This document shows positions 8,362 to 17,220 of a stretch of 64,000 nucleotides of DNA, in pieces. A program made the translations under genes and the position numbers. Positions within the stretch are counted from its first letter, which is position 1; each line of letters opens with the position of its first letter. This stretch comes from Myroides sp. JBRI-B21084 (GTDB lineage: Bacteria; Bacteroidota; Bacteroidia; Flavobacteriales; Flavobacteriaceae). The stretch is from contig NZ_CP120653.1 in assembly GCF_030545015.1 (NCBI RefSeq), positions 1,240,001 to 1,304,000 of the forward strand, read 5' to 3'. The notes below the pieces were generated by a model. It had not been told where the DNA came from and made no database searches. It saw nothing but the letters and a program-made list of their open reading frames with translations.

Positions 8362-8913
8362 TTATGCTTTTTTAATTAATTCGGTTAAAAGTTTTTTGGC
8401 GCGTAAAATTTTAATTTTAACGTTATTAAGTGGTTCGTTTATAATTTCGGCAATTTCGTTATAACTGCGTTCTTGAAAGTAGCGTAATTGTATAATTTGT
8501 TGATAATGAGGTTTTAGTTGTTTAATGCAACGTTTTAAAGTAGCTAAGTTTTGTTCAAAAATTAATTGATCTTCTAAAGAATCATCATCGTCTAAAATTT
8601 CAAATAAATAGGTATCGTTATCATTTAAATTTACAAATTGGTTTGCTTTTCGCTTTCTTAACAAATCAATATGAACATTTTTGGCAATAGTAATTAACCA
8701 AGTGTTAAATGCAAATGTATCGTTAAACGTGTTTAATTTATCAAAAGCTTTGGCAAAAGTTTCAATGGTAATATCTTCGGCATCGGTTTCATTTTCGGTT
8801 CTTTTTAATATAAAATGATATACTTCGCCCCAATAAATATCTAACAAAGTAGTAAAAGCAGATTGGTTTCCCAATTTTGCGCTTTTAATTAAGGTTTCTG
8901 TATTGGTTTTCAA
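8362..8913 (-). CDS. ECF-type RNA polymerase sigma factor
   Basis: A 183-residue sigma-70 family factor with region 2 (residues 25-90: ENETDAEDITIETFAKAFDKL, then FNTWLITIAKNVHIDLLRKRK) and region 4 (about 125-180: LKPHYQQIIQLRYFQERSYNEIAEI, then VKIKILRAKKLL). The only possible start is TTG at 8913: an in-frame TAA precedes it directly and no in-frame ATG occurs before region 2. The start lies 4 bases after the glycosyltransferase stop, so the pair is probably coupled. No anti-sigma gene is adjacent; the regulon is unknown. Confidence 0.88.
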   Translation of the reverse strand: MKTNTETLIKSAKLGNQSAFTTLLDIYWGEVYHFILKRTENETDAEDITIETFAKAFDKLNTFNDTFAFNTWLITIAKNVHIDLLRKRKANQFVNLNDNDTYLFEILDDDDSLEDQLIFEQNLATLKRCIKQLKPHYQQIIQLRYFQERSYNEIAEIINEPLNNVKIKILRAKKLLTELIKKA

Positions 8914-8917
8914 TTAA

Positions 8918-10012
8918 TTAGGGTTTTGGTTTGCTGAAAATATTTGATAAAAATAATTGAACTTGCATAAAAATATAAAACAAATCAAATAAAATAAAAT
9001 GCAAAGTTAAATCGGTGTAAGTTAGTTTTTTAGCTGCTTTATTAAAAATAATCCAAAAAAGTATTTTACGTAGTAATACAATTGCTAATGTAATGTACCA
9101 ATACGTTAAAGTAGTAAACGAAACTATTGCAGCAATAATAAATAAAAACTGTATTAAATTAAAGAATTTTATTTTAAATGAAGTACTTCCTTTTAAGTCT
9201 GTAAGTAGTTTAACTTGTTGTTTTTTAAGAATTTTGTAATCATTTTTATTTATAGCTTCGGTTTCAATTAAAGCTTCGGGATGTTCGCAAATGGCAGTGT
9301 TTTTTACCGTTGCTACATCTTTTATAAAATATTCGTTTGTAAATAACGGTTTTTGTAAATGACTAATAAAACCGTTTACATTATAAAATTCTTCTTTTTT
9401 AAAGGCAATTTGCTGTAAATTTAAACTGTAAGGTGTACTGTTTTTGGAATATGCTAAAACTTGTAGTTGTTGCATTGTATGAAAAAAACGCAACCATTTA
9501 TTAAAGATTCCTTTTTGTTTGCTGTAAAAAAACGATCCTAAAACAATGGTTTTATGTAATGTGAAATGCGATGTTAGTTGTAACAACCAATTGTAAGAGT
9601 GTATTTTTTTATCGGCATCAATACAAACTAAATATTCATTTTTACTAGCTTTAACAGCAAGTGTAAGTGCATATTTTTTATTGCCCCAAAAGGCTTCGTT
9701 ATTTACTACATCAACCACTCTTATATTTGGGTACATTAAAGCGTATTCTTTAATTAAATCTAAAGTATCGTCGGTAGATGCATTGTTTACAAGCACCAAT
9801 TCGTACTGATGGTAATTTTGATTTAGCAATACAGGCAGTAAATAGCGCAACTCTTCACTATTGTTTTTAGCGTAAACAATTACCGAAACTGGAATTCTTT
9901 TTGCATTATTTTCTTGTGGTTTATTAAAAGCGGCACTCCAAAAGAAACCTAAATAATAAACCAATAAGCAAAAAAATAAACCCGCTAAAATATAAAGTAG
10001 TAGTAATGCCAT
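8918..10012 (-). CDS. Membrane family 2 glycosyltransferase
   Basis: A 364-residue GT-A (GT2) glycosyltransferase. An N-terminal membrane segment (LLLYILAGLFFCLLVYYLGFF) is followed by the catalytic domain with PVSVIVYAKN, VLVNNASTDDT and a DXD-type metal site in VCIDADKKIH. Two hydrophobic segments near the C terminus (about 290-355) anchor it again. It probably transfers sugar to a lipid or envelope polysaccharide at the inner membrane; donor and acceptor are unknown. It is the first gene of a two-gene operon with the ECF sigma factor and has the best -33/-7 promoter in the window. Confidence 0.87.
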   Translation of the reverse strand: MALLLLYILAGLFFCLLVYYLGFFWSAAFNKPQENNAKRIPVSVIVYAKNNSEELRYLLPVLLNQNYHQYELVLVNNASTDDTLDLIKEYALMYPNIRVVDVVNNEAFWGNKKYALTLAVKASKNEYLVCIDADKKIHSYNWLLQLTSHFTLHKTIVLGSFFYSKQKGIFNKWLRFFHTMQQLQVLAYSKNSTPYSLNLQQIAFKKEEFYNVNGFISHLQKPLFTNEYFIKDVATVKNTAICEHPEALIETEAINKNDYKILKKQQVKLLTDLKGSTSFKIKFFNLIQFLFIIAAIVSFTTLTYWYITLAIVLLRKILFWIIFNKAAKKLTYTDLTLHFILFDLFYIFMQVQLFLSNIFSKPKP

Positions 10013-10032
10013 AGTATGCTTTTATGTAGCTG

Positions 10033-10062
10033 CAAAATTACTTTAAATGTTAATTAGTACAA
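10033..10062 (-). promoter_or_regulatory. Bacteroidota -33/-7 promoter of the glycosyltransferase-sigma operon
   Basis: On the minus strand a TTG (10062-10060) is followed after exactly 19 bases by TAATTTTG (10040-10033), matching the TTG-N19-TAnnTTTG architecture. The glycosyltransferase ATG begins 20 bases downstream. Confidence 0.6.
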
Positions 10063-10071
10063 GTTTAAAAA

Positions 10072-11082
10072 TTAAATAATGTTAACTTCAGGCGTAATTT
10101 CTATTCCAAATTTATTAAAAACGGTTTCTTGAACATATTTTGCAAGGTTTATTAGCTCTTGTCCTGTAGCATTTCCGTAGTTAACTAACACCAAGGCTTG
10201 TTTAGTATGTACGCCCGCATCGCCTTTGCGATATCCTTTTAAACCAGCTTGTTCAATTAGCCAGCCAGCTGGAACTTTTACTTGTAAATTATTTACGGGG
10301 TAGTGTGGTATGTTTGCGTTTTTTTTAATTAGTTGTTCATACAAATCAATACTTATAACAGGGTTTTTAAAAAAACTGCCACTGTTACCAATTTCTTTTG
10401 GATCGGGTAATTTTGATTGGCGAATAGCTATTACCGCATTGCTAACATCTTTAATTGTAGGTGTTGTAATACCTTTAAAATCTAATTCTTGCTGAATAGC
10501 GCCATAAGTTGTGTGCAATTCATGTGGTGCTTTTTTTAGTTTAAAAGTAACCGATGTAATTATGTATTTGTCTTTTAATTTACTTTTAAAAACACTTTCG
10601 CGGTAACCAAATTCACAATTGGTGTTTAAAAAAGTTTCTGTTTCTAATGTTTCTAAATTTAAAGCAGTTAAGCTATGCATGGTGTCTTTAATTTCAACAC
10701 CGTATGCTCCTATGTTTTGAATGGGTGACGAACCTACTTTTCCAGGAATTAACGATAAGTTTTCTAAACCGCCTAAGTTTCTATCTATAGTTTGTAAAAC
10801 AAATTCGTGCCAAACTTCGCCAGCTTGTGCTTCAATCCAAACAAAATGGTCGTCTTCATTAATAATTTCAACACCTTTTGTATCAATATGTAACACCAAA
10901 GCATCAATGTTTTTAGTAAGCAACATGTTACTACCGCCACTTAAAATAAAAAGCGGAAGTTTATTATTGTTTGTTGTAATTACATTTTTTAATTGATTTA
11001 CCGATGTAATTGTAACAAAAGCTGTTGCTTGCGCATTAATACCAAAAGTATTGTAGTTTTTTAAAGATTGATTGTGTTGCAT
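10072..11082 (-). CDS. murB: UDP-N-acetylenolpyruvoylglucosamine reductase
   Basis: A FAD enzyme that reduces UDP-GlcNAc-enolpyruvate to UDP-MurNAc in peptidoglycan synthesis. The FAD-binding domain shows LPLFILSGGSNMLL and SLIPGKVGSSPIQNIGAYG; the substrate domain holds the catalytic serine segment GNSGSFFKNPVIS and the ending AGLKGYRKGDAGVH. It is a type I MurB. I place the start at ATG 11082 (MQHNQSLKNYNTFGINA, 336 residues). The frame extends to a TTG at 11100, but ATG gives the usual family N terminus. It lies between the glycosyltransferase operon and recF, same strand. Confidence 0.96.
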   Translation of the reverse strand: MQHNQSLKNYNTFGINAQATAFVTITSVNQLKNVITTNNNKLPLFILSGGSNMLLTKNIDALVLHIDTKGVEIINEDDHFVWIEAQAGEVWHEFVLQTIDRNLGGLENLSLIPGKVGSSPIQNIGAYGVEIKDTMHSLTALNLETLETETFLNTNCEFGYRESVFKSKLKDKYIITSVTFKLKKAPHELHTTYGAIQQELDFKGITTPTIKDVSNAVIAIRQSKLPDPKEIGNSGSFFKNPVISIDLYEQLIKKNANIPHYPVNNLQVKVPAGWLIEQAGLKGYRKGDAGVHTKQALVLVNYGNATGQELINLAKYVQETVFNKFGIEITPEVNII

Positions 11083-11121
11083 AGCTGTAATTTTGTGCAA
11101 ATAAACAAAAAGGCTTTTGTT

Positions 11122-12207
11122 TTAAGTTGATATTTTAAAAATTTCGTAATCTAAATTAGTTTGTTTTACTATTAATTCGGTGCGATCTTCGTGTGTATCC
11201 GTTATGAACAATTGGCCAAATGTTGCATTATTTACCATTTGTATAATTTGTTGCACGCGTTCGGCATCTAACTTATCAAAAATATCATCAAATAATAAAA
11301 TAGGAGGCACCCCACTTTGTTTTTTAATAAAATCAAACTGAGCCAATTTTAATGCAATTAATAATGATTTTTGTTGCCCTTGTGAACCGTATTTTTTTAT
11401 AGGATAGCCATTAATTTCAAACAATAAATCGTCTTTATGTACACCTACCGATGTATATTGTAACACGCGATCTTTTTGTAAAAAGGTGTCAAAAAGTTCC
11501 AATAAAGGGGTATTGTTTAACTGACTTTCGTATTTAATTTCTACTTTTTCGTTATTACCTGTAATTTGGTTATGATATTTAGTAAATATAGGATTAAATT
11601 CTTCTACAAAAGCTTTTCTTTTTAAATGAATTTCGGTTCCTAAATCACTTAATTGTTCGTTATAAACGCTTAAAGTATCCACATCAAAAACGCGGTTTAA
11701 AGCAAAATATTTTAAAAGGGCATTGCGCTGCGCAATAATTTTTTGGTACTGAATAATTTGCTGTAAATAAGGAGTGTTTTGCTGCGAAATTACCAAATCG
11801 ATAAATTTTCTGCGGGTTTCGCTTCCTTCAGAAATTAAATCTTGGTCGCTAGGCGATATCATAACCATAGGAATTAACCCCACATGATCGGCAAATTTTT
11901 CGTAAATTTTACCATTGCGTTTCAACACCTTTTTTTGTCCTTTTTTTAAACTGCAAGCAATTTGTTCGTGTTTGTTGTTTTTTGTAAAAGTACCTTCAAC
12001 CACAAAAAAATCTTCGTTATGTTTAATATTTTGCAACGCAATGGGGTTAAAATAACTTTTGCCAAACGCTAAATAATAAATGGCATCAAGCAAATTAGTT
12101 TTACCTTGACCGTTTTTACCCACAAAGCAATTAATCTTCTTGGTAAATTCAAGCGTTTTTTCAGAAATATTTTTAAAATTAAGGATATGTATATGCTCTA
12201 AATTCAC
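11122..12207 (-). CDS. recF: DNA replication and repair protein RecF
   Basis: An SMC-like ATPase that helps load RecA at single-strand gaps. Walker A is GKNGQGKTN in the N-terminal 40 residues, the signature region is [19 protein letters not shown], and Walker B is [12 protein letters not shown] near the C terminus. I start it at GTG 12207 ([13 protein letters not shown], 361 residues), which matches the usual RecF N terminus. The frame also extends to TTG 12240, adding eleven residues unlike the family, and no ATG is available. It is divergent from the TPR/ribH operon. Confidence 0.95.
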   Translation of the reverse strand: MNLEHIHILNFKNISEKTLEFTKKINCFVGKNGQGKTNLLDAIYYLAFGKSYFNPIALQNIKHNEDFFVVEGTFTKNNKHEQIACSLKKGQKKVLKRNGKIYEKFADHVGLIPMVMISPSDQDLISEGSETRRKFIDLVISQQNTPYLQQIIQYQKIIAQRNALLKYFALNRVFDVDTLSVYNEQLSDLGTEIHLKRKAFVEEFNPIFTKYHNQITGNNEKVEIKYESQLNNTPLLELFDTFLQKDRVLQYTSVGVHKDDLLFEINGYPIKKYGSQGQQKSLLIALKLAQFDFIKKQSGVPPILLFDDIFDKLDAERVQQIIQMVNNATFGQLFITDTHEDRTELIVKQTNLDYEIFKIST

Positions 12208-12289
12208 AAAAGCAGTTTTATTTATTGAATGAAAAAGCAAATTTCTAAAAAATATCTAAAAATAGACTTTTAAATTTGAAGAAAAATCC

Positions 12290-12297
12290 TATTTTTG
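12290..12297 (+). promoter_or_regulatory. Candidate -7 box for the TPR-ribH operon
   Basis: TATTTTTG matches TAnnTTTG, 25 bases upstream of the TPR gene ATG. A second match, TAAATTTG, lies at 12271-12278. No clear -33 TTG is seen. Confidence 0.4.
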
Positions 12298-12322
12298 CCC
12301 AGATTAAAATTCTTACATCATT

Positions 12323-13096
12323 ATGGCAACATATAATAAAAGAGGGTATAAACCTGAAAAACCACAGGTTGAGAAAGAAGAAAACGTACACCAAGCTGTG
12401 TTAAACGATACAAGTGATACAGCCGAAGTATTTAATTCTTTAGATACAACTGCTAATAAAGTGGGTACTTGGTTTACATTAAATCAATCTAAAATATTTT
12501 ATGCAATTGGTGGATTGGCACTACTTGCTGTAGGATATTTAGGTTACCAAAATTTTATTGTAGAGCCAAAAGAAGAAGAAGCTGCAAACGAAATGTTTCA
12601 AGCACAACAGTTTTACGACCAAGCTTTAAACGGCCAAGCTTCAGATTCGTTATTTAATTTGGCTTTAAAAGGAGGCGAAGGTAAAATGGGCTTTTTAAGC
12701 ATTACCGAAAAATACAGCGGAACCGATGCTGCTAATTTAGCGCATTATTATGCTGGTACAGCCTATTTAAATATGGGTAAAAATAAAGAAGCTATTAAGC
12801 ATTTAGAACAATTTAATTCTAAAGATATGTTTTTAAAAGCAATGTCGTTAGGGGCTATTGGCGATGCTTTTGCCGATTTAAACCAACCACAAGATGCTTT
12901 TGAATTTTACAAAAAAGCTTCAGAACATGCACCTAACGATTTTTCTACACCACGTTACGCATACAAAGCGGGTTTAATGGCTTTAGAATTAGGTAAGAAA
13001 GAAGAAGCTTTAAAATTGTTTACTTTAATTAAAGATAATTACAAAGGTTCAATGGAAGCTACAAATATTGATGTTTACTTAGGAATGGCTCAATAA
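12323..13096 (+). CDS. Membrane-anchored tetratricopeptide-repeat protein
   Basis: A 257-residue protein with a charged N-terminal tail (residues 1-55), one transmembrane segment (about 56-78, FYAIGGLALLAVGYLGYQNF) and a C-terminal TPR region. Readable repeats include ANLAHYYAGTAYLNMGKNKE, LGAIGDAFADLNQPQDAFEF and AYKAGLMALELGKKEEALKL. The layout resembles YfgM-like proteins (single-pass, periplasmic TPR), but orthology is not certain. It is two bases upstream of ribH, an association common in Flavobacteriia. A scaffolding role is inferred only. Confidence 0.82.
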   Translation: MATYNKRGYKPEKPQVEKEENVHQAVLNDTSDTAEVFNSLDTTANKVGTWFTLNQSKIFYAIGGLALLAVGYLGYQNFIVEPKEEEAANEMFQAQQFYDQALNGQASDSLFNLALKGGEGKMGFLSITEKYSGTDAANLAHYYAGTAYLNMGKNKEAIKHLEQFNSKDMFLKAMSLGAIGDAFADLNQPQDAFEFYKKASEHAPNDFSTPRYAYKAGLMALELGKKEEALKLFTLIKDNYKGSMEATNIDVYLGMAQ

Positions 13097-13098
13097 TT

Positions 13099-13584
13099 AT
13101 GGCAACAGCAAACAAAAATCTTTCAGAATACAACAAAGCCGATTTAATAAACGCAAGCAGTTTAAAAATTGGTTTAGTAGTTTCGGAATGGAACGATAAA
13201 ATAACCAATGGTTTATTCCAAGGTGCTTACGATGTTTTAATTGACTGTGGCGCAAAGCCCGAAAATATTGTACGTTGGAACGTTCCCGGAAGTTTTGAAT
13301 TGATTTTTGGGAGCAAAAAAATGTTACAAACTCAACAGTTTGATGCCGTTATTGCCATTGGCTGTGTGATACAGGGCGAAACTAAACATTTTGATTTTGT
13401 TTGCGAAGGCGTTACACAAGGTATTAAAGATTTGAACATTGCGTACGATGTGCCTACCATTTTTTGTGTGCTAACCGATAATACTGAACAACAATCAATA
13501 GATAGAAGCGGAGGTATCCACGGAAATAAAGGAACCGAAGCCGCAGTAGCCGCACTTAAAATGATTGCATTAAATAAAAAATAA
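13099..13584 (+). CDS. ribH: 6,7-dimethyl-8-ribityllumazine synthase
   Basis: Condenses the RibD-derived pyrimidine with dihydroxybutanone phosphate, the penultimate step of riboflavin synthesis, and forms large capsid-like oligomers. Family motifs are WNVPGSFELIFGSKK, AIGCVIQGETKHFDFVC (with the catalytic His in KHFDF) and PTIFCVLTDNTEQQ. At 161 residues the length is normal. It is co-transcribed with the TPR protein and followed at once by a strong terminator. Confidence 0.97.
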   Translation: MATANKNLSEYNKADLINASSLKIGLVVSEWNDKITNGLFQGAYDVLIDCGAKPENIVRWNVPGSFELIFGSKKMLQTQQFDAVIAIGCVIQGETKHFDFVCEGVTQGIKDLNIAYDVPTIFCVLTDNTEQQSIDRSGGIHGNKGTEAAVAALKMIALNKK

Positions 13585-13586
13585 CC

Positions 13587-13615
13587 AAAAGCTCTGAAAT
13601 TTTCAGAGCTTTTTT
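13587..13615 (+). terminator. Rho-independent terminator after ribH
   Basis: AAAAGCTCTGAAA (13587-13599) pairs perfectly with TTTCAGAGCTTTT (13601-13613), with a one-base centre and a trailing T-run. It begins directly after the ribH stop. Confidence 0.9.
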
Positions 13616-13670
13616 GTTTTCTTTAACTTTAAGTAAAGGGCAATGGTAAGTAAAATACCACATAAAATTG

Positions 13671-13678
13671 TATTTTTG
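13671..13678 (+). promoter_or_regulatory. Candidate -7 box for mutL
   Basis: TATTTTTG (TAnnTTTG consensus) lies 28 bases upstream of the mutL ATG and downstream of the ribH terminator. The -33 region has no convincing TTG. Confidence 0.4.
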
Positions 13679-13706
13679 TAAATCATTAAAAAATAAGTAA
13701 AAATAC

Positions 13707-15650
13707 ATGTCAAGCGTTATACGTTTATTGCCCGATCACGTTGCCAACCAAATTGCCGCTGGCGAAGTGGTACAACGCCCCGCATCGGTAGTTAAAGAAT
13801 TACTTGAAAATGCAGTAGATGCAGGTGCAACTGCTATTAAACTGGTAATTAAAGATGCCGGTAAAACGCTTATACAAGTAATTGATAACGGCAAAGGAAT
13901 GAACGAAATTGATGCGCGTATGTGTTTTGAACGTCATGCTACATCTAAAATTTCTATAGCCGAAGATTTATTTCAGCTACAAACCAAAGGGTTTCGTGGC
14001 GAAGCACTTGCATCAATTGCTGCAATTGCACACGTAGAACTTAAAACAAAAGAACACCGCGCCGAACTTGGTACGCAAGTAATTATTGAAGGCAGTAAAA
14101 TTATTTCGCAAGAAATGGCTGTTGTTCCAAGCGGTACATCGTTTTCGGTTAAAAATTTGTTTTTTAATATTCCTGCCCGAAGAAACTTCTTAAAATCTGA
14201 TCAAGTAGAATTACGTCATGTAATTGATGAGTTTGAACGTGTAGCTTTGGCACATCCCAACATTCAGTTTACATGTATCAATAACGGTAGTGAAATGTTT
14301 AACCTACCTTCATCGAACATTCGTCAGCGTATTGTAAACGTTTTTGGTGGTAAAACCAATGAAAAACTAGTGCCTGTTCAAGAAACTACCGAAATTGTTG
14401 AAATTAATGGCTTTGTTGCTAAACCCGAATTTGCTAAAAAAAGTAGGGGCGAGCAGTTTTTCTTTGTAAACGATCGATTTATTAAAAGTGGATATTTACA
14501 CCATGCGGTAACCGCTGCTTTTGAAGGTTTGTTGAAAGATGGTACGCATCCAAGTTACTTTTTGTATTTAAATTTGCCTCCAAACAGTATTGATATAAAC
14601 ATTCACCCAACCAAAACCGAGATTAAGTTTGACGATGAACAAGCGTTATATGCTATTTTAAGAGCAACTATAAAACACAGTTTAGGTCAGTTTAATGTTG
14701 CGCCAGTGCTTGATTTTCATAAAGATAGCGATTTAGATGTGCCTTATAGTTACGAAGGAACCCAATCGGTTGAGCCCACTGTTGAGGTTGATGCATTTTA
14801 CAATCCGTTTGAAAGTATGAAAGCCAGCAACAATTTGGCACAACAAATGGGTTCTGGTTTTAATCCGTTTGAAACCGTTAAGCAAAAGTCGTTTAATGGA
14901 GGCGGTGGTTCATTTGGCAGCAATCAATCATTTCAAGATAAAAAACAACATAAATCAGGCGGTTGGGAAACGTTGTATGAAGGTATTTCCGATGCAAAGG
15001 AAATCATTCTTACATCGGCAAATCATCAAATCGATGAAGAAATTATAACCGGTTCCTTATTTGATGATGATACACCACAGGCTGCAAATCATCAAAAATC
15101 ATATCAATTTCAAAAAAAATACATTATTAGCCCAATAAAATCGGGCATGATAATTATTGATCAACGCCGTGCACATCAACGTATTTTATACGAACATTAT
15201 TTACATTCGTTAGCAGTTAAGCAAAATGCAAGTCAGCAATTGCTTTTTCCTTTATCGTTGTATTATACGGCTTATGAACTAGATTTGTTACGTAATATTC
15301 AACAACAACTGCTGCAAATGGGATTTTTATTTGATGAAATATCAAAAGAAAAAATTGTAATTTTAGGTATTCCTGTTTCGATAACCGAAAGCGAGGTTTC
15401 AATTGTTTTGGAAGATTTATTAAATGATTTACAAGACGATGTACCTAATGAAACAGATGTTTTAAACGACCGTATTGCAAAATCGTTAGCACAAAGTTTA
15501 GCAATTAAAACGGGAACATATTTAACCGAAAAAGAACAAGAACATATAGTAAACAGTTTGTTTGGCTGTGAAAATTCGCAAACATCGCCCTTTGGCAAAA
15601 CTACTTTTATTACCATGAAAGTAGAAGATATCGATAAAAAATTTATGTAA
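13707..15650 (+). CDS. mutL: DNA mismatch repair protein MutL
   Basis: A GHKL ATPase that links MutS mismatch recognition to strand excision. N-terminal motifs are ELLENAVDAGATAIK, VIDNGKGM, ATSKI and GFRGEALASIAAIAHVEL. A flexible linker (about 360-460) precedes the C-terminal dimerisation domain. The endonuclease motif expected in MutH-less bacteria, DQHA(X)2E(X)4E, appears as DQRRAHQRILYE (residues 485-496), with the His, Ala and first Glu replaced, and the C-terminal CPHGRP motif is also degenerate (CENSQTSPFGK). It overlaps the first rhomboid gene by one base (TAATG). Length 647 is typical. Confidence 0.96.
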   Translation: MSSVIRLLPDHVANQIAAGEVVQRPASVVKELLENAVDAGATAIKLVIKDAGKTLIQVIDNGKGMNEIDARMCFERHATSKISIAEDLFQLQTKGFRGEALASIAAIAHVELKTKEHRAELGTQVIIEGSKIISQEMAVVPSGTSFSVKNLFFNIPARRNFLKSDQVELRHVIDEFERVALAHPNIQFTCINNGSEMFNLPSSNIRQRIVNVFGGKTNEKLVPVQETTEIVEINGFVAKPEFAKKSRGEQFFFVNDRFIKSGYLHHAVTAAFEGLLKDGTHPSYFLYLNLPPNSIDINIHPTKTEIKFDDEQALYAILRATIKHSLGQFNVAPVLDFHKDSDLDVPYSYEGTQSVEPTVEVDAFYNPFESMKASNNLAQQMGSGFNPFETVKQKSFNGGGGSFGSNQSFQDKKQHKSGGWETLYEGISDAKEIILTSANHQIDEEIITGSLFDDDTPQAANHQKSYQFQKKYIISPIKSGMIIIDQRRAHQRILYEHYLHSLAVKQNASQQLLFPLSLYYTAYELDLLRNIQQQLLQMGFLFDEISKEKIVILGIPVSITESEVSIVLEDLLNDLQDDVPNETDVLNDRIAKSLAQSLAIKTGTYLTEKEQEHIVNSLFGCENSQTSPFGKTTFITMKVEDIDKKFM

Positions 15651-16405
15651 TGAATCAGATAACTCCTGTGGTTAAACAATTATTAATTGTTAACGTAATA
15701 ATATTTTTAGCGGCATATTTTTTTGTGCCAATTTTAAATGTTTATTTTCCTTTGTACTACATCGAAAATCCAAGTTTTAAAATTTGGCAACCAATAACGC
15801 ACATGTTTATGCATGGTGGCATTATGCACATATTGTTTAATATGTTTGCATTATTTTCATTTGGGTCGGTTTTAGAGCAAATTTGGGGTGGAAAAAAATT
15901 CTTTATTTTTTATGTTTTATGTGGTTTAGGAGCAGCATTATTGCATACGGCAGTAAATTATTGGCAGTTTCATGAAACATTTAATACACTAACTGCAAAT
16001 GGGTTTAATGGTAATGAGATTTTAAACTTAACTGCTCAAAACAGTTACGATAACAGATGGTTGTCTTTTGTAAACATGCAAGATTTAGCAACCATGCAAC
16101 AAACCTATTTTTCAAGAGCAGTAGGTGCTTCGGGGGCTATTTACGGTTTGTTAGTAGCGTTTGCTTTTATGTTTCCTAATGCAGGTTTAGCATTAATTTT
16201 TGTACCTGTGCCCATAAAAGCAAAATATTTTGTACCTGCTTTATTACTTTACGATTTATTTTCTGGTTTTAGTGGAAGTTCTATTTTTGGATTAGGTGGT
16301 GGTGTTGCCCATTTTGCACATGTTGGTGGTGCAATTATAGGTTTCATTTTAATGTGGATTTGGAAGAAAAAACAGTTCGACCAATATCGTTGGGATAAAC
16401 AATAA
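15650..16405 (+). CDS. Rhomboid-family intramembrane serine protease (first of two)
   Basis: A 251-residue polytopic membrane protease with about six hydrophobic segments. The catalytic dyad is visible as Ser161 in VGASGAIYG and His224 in HFAHVGG; the L1-loop region HMFMHGGIMHILFNMFALFSFG matches the rhomboid HxxxxHxxxN pattern. A roughly 45-residue hydrophilic insert (about 108-155) separates two membrane segments. Its ATG overlaps the mutL stop by one base and it is 22 bases upstream of a second rhomboid gene. Substrates are unknown. Confidence 0.92.
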   Translation: MNQITPVVKQLLIVNVIIFLAAYFFVPILNVYFPLYYIENPSFKIWQPITHMFMHGGIMHILFNMFALFSFGSVLEQIWGGKKFFIFYVLCGLGAALLHTAVNYWQFHETFNTLTANGFNGNEILNLTAQNSYDNRWLSFVNMQDLATMQQTYFSRAVGASGAIYGLLVAFAFMFPNAGLALIFVPVPIKAKYFVPALLLYDLFSGFSGSSIFGLGGGVAHFAHVGGAIIGFILMWIWKKKQFDQYRWDKQ

Positions 16406-16413
16406 TGTGTATT

Positions 16414-16419
16414 TAAGGA
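16414..16419 (+). promoter_or_regulatory. Shine-Dalgarno sequence of the second rhomboid gene
   Basis: The segment AAGGAG stands 8 bases before the ATG at 16428. Genuine Shine-Dalgarno sites are rare in this window, so it firmly supports this start. Confidence 0.55.
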
Positions 16420-16427
16420 GTTGAGAT

Positions 16428-17216
16428 ATGAGGAATATTAATTTGAAAAATATTTCAATTGAAATTAAGTTAATTGCTGTAATTTCTTTTTTCAGTTGTT
16501 TGTTTTTGCTTTTAAAAGTTGCCAATTCTGCTTTGTATATAAATATACTTAAGCAACTGGCGTTATTTAGCAATTTTAAAGTTTTTAATTTCCGTATTTG
16601 GCAGTTTATAACATACAGCTTTATACATGCCGATTTATTGCATTTGGTTTTTAATATGTTTATGCTATATTTGTTTAGCATGTTGTTTTTTACATTTTTT
16701 AATAAAAAACAGTTTTTAAAAGCCTTTTTTTTAGGAGGTATTGCTGCAGGAGTGTTTTATTTTCTAATTGCAACGGTTTTTAATATAAATACATTTGTAG
16801 TAGGTGCATCGGGTGCAATTATGGCTGTTTTTTTTACAGTTGTAGGTTACAACCCTAAAATGCGGGTCCATTTAATTATTTTTGGAAATATAGCAATATT
16901 TTACATTGCAATTGCGTTTCTTGTGTTTGATGTTTTACAATTGTTTTTTGCAAATGCAGGCGGACATTTAGCACACATTGGGGGCAGTTTGTTTGGGTTT
17001 TGTTACGGTAAATTTTTAGGTGGATTTATTCATTTTCCTTCAAAAGTTAAATCACAATCAAAACTAAAAACAGTTCATAAAAAGCAACAACTTTCTAAAT
17101 TTAGTAACGAAACTGATATACAATCGCAAGTTGATACTATTTTAGATAAAATTAGCAAATCGGGATACGAAAGTTTAACAGCTGCCGAAAAAGAATTTTT
17201 GTTTAAACAAAAATAA
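16428..17216 (+). CDS. Rhomboid-family intramembrane serine protease (second of two)
   Basis: A 262-residue paralogue of the preceding gene. The dyad is Ser128 in VGASGAIMA and His183 in HLAHIGG, and the L1 region reads SFIHADLLHLVFNMFMLYLF. Unlike its neighbour it lacks the long hydrophilic insert but has a basic, hydrophilic C-terminal tail (about 200-262, QSKLKTVHKKQQLSKF) likely to be cytoplasmic. A Shine-Dalgarno sequence precedes it. It sits in one operon with mutL, the first rhomboid and the endonuclease/phosphatase-fold gene (4-base gap). Confidence 0.92.
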   Translation: MRNINLKNISIEIKLIAVISFFSCLFLLLKVANSALYINILKQLALFSNFKVFNFRIWQFITYSFIHADLLHLVFNMFMLYLFSMLFFTFFNKKQFLKAFFLGGIAAGVFYFLIATVFNINTFVVGASGAIMAVFFTVVGYNPKMRVHLIIFGNIAIFYIAIAFLVFDVLQLFFANAGGHLAHIGGSLFGFCYGKFLGGFIHFPSKVKSQSKLKTVHKKQQLSKFSNETDIQSQVDTILDKISKSGYESLTAAEKEFLFKQK

Positions 17217-17220
17217 CACT

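Noticed and set aside
10011..10019. ATAGTATGC beside the glycosyltransferase start as a third MarR operator
   Set aside because: Only one half-site is present; the other half is missing and the gene has no link to fatty-acid breakdown. It is likely chance in AT-rich sequence.
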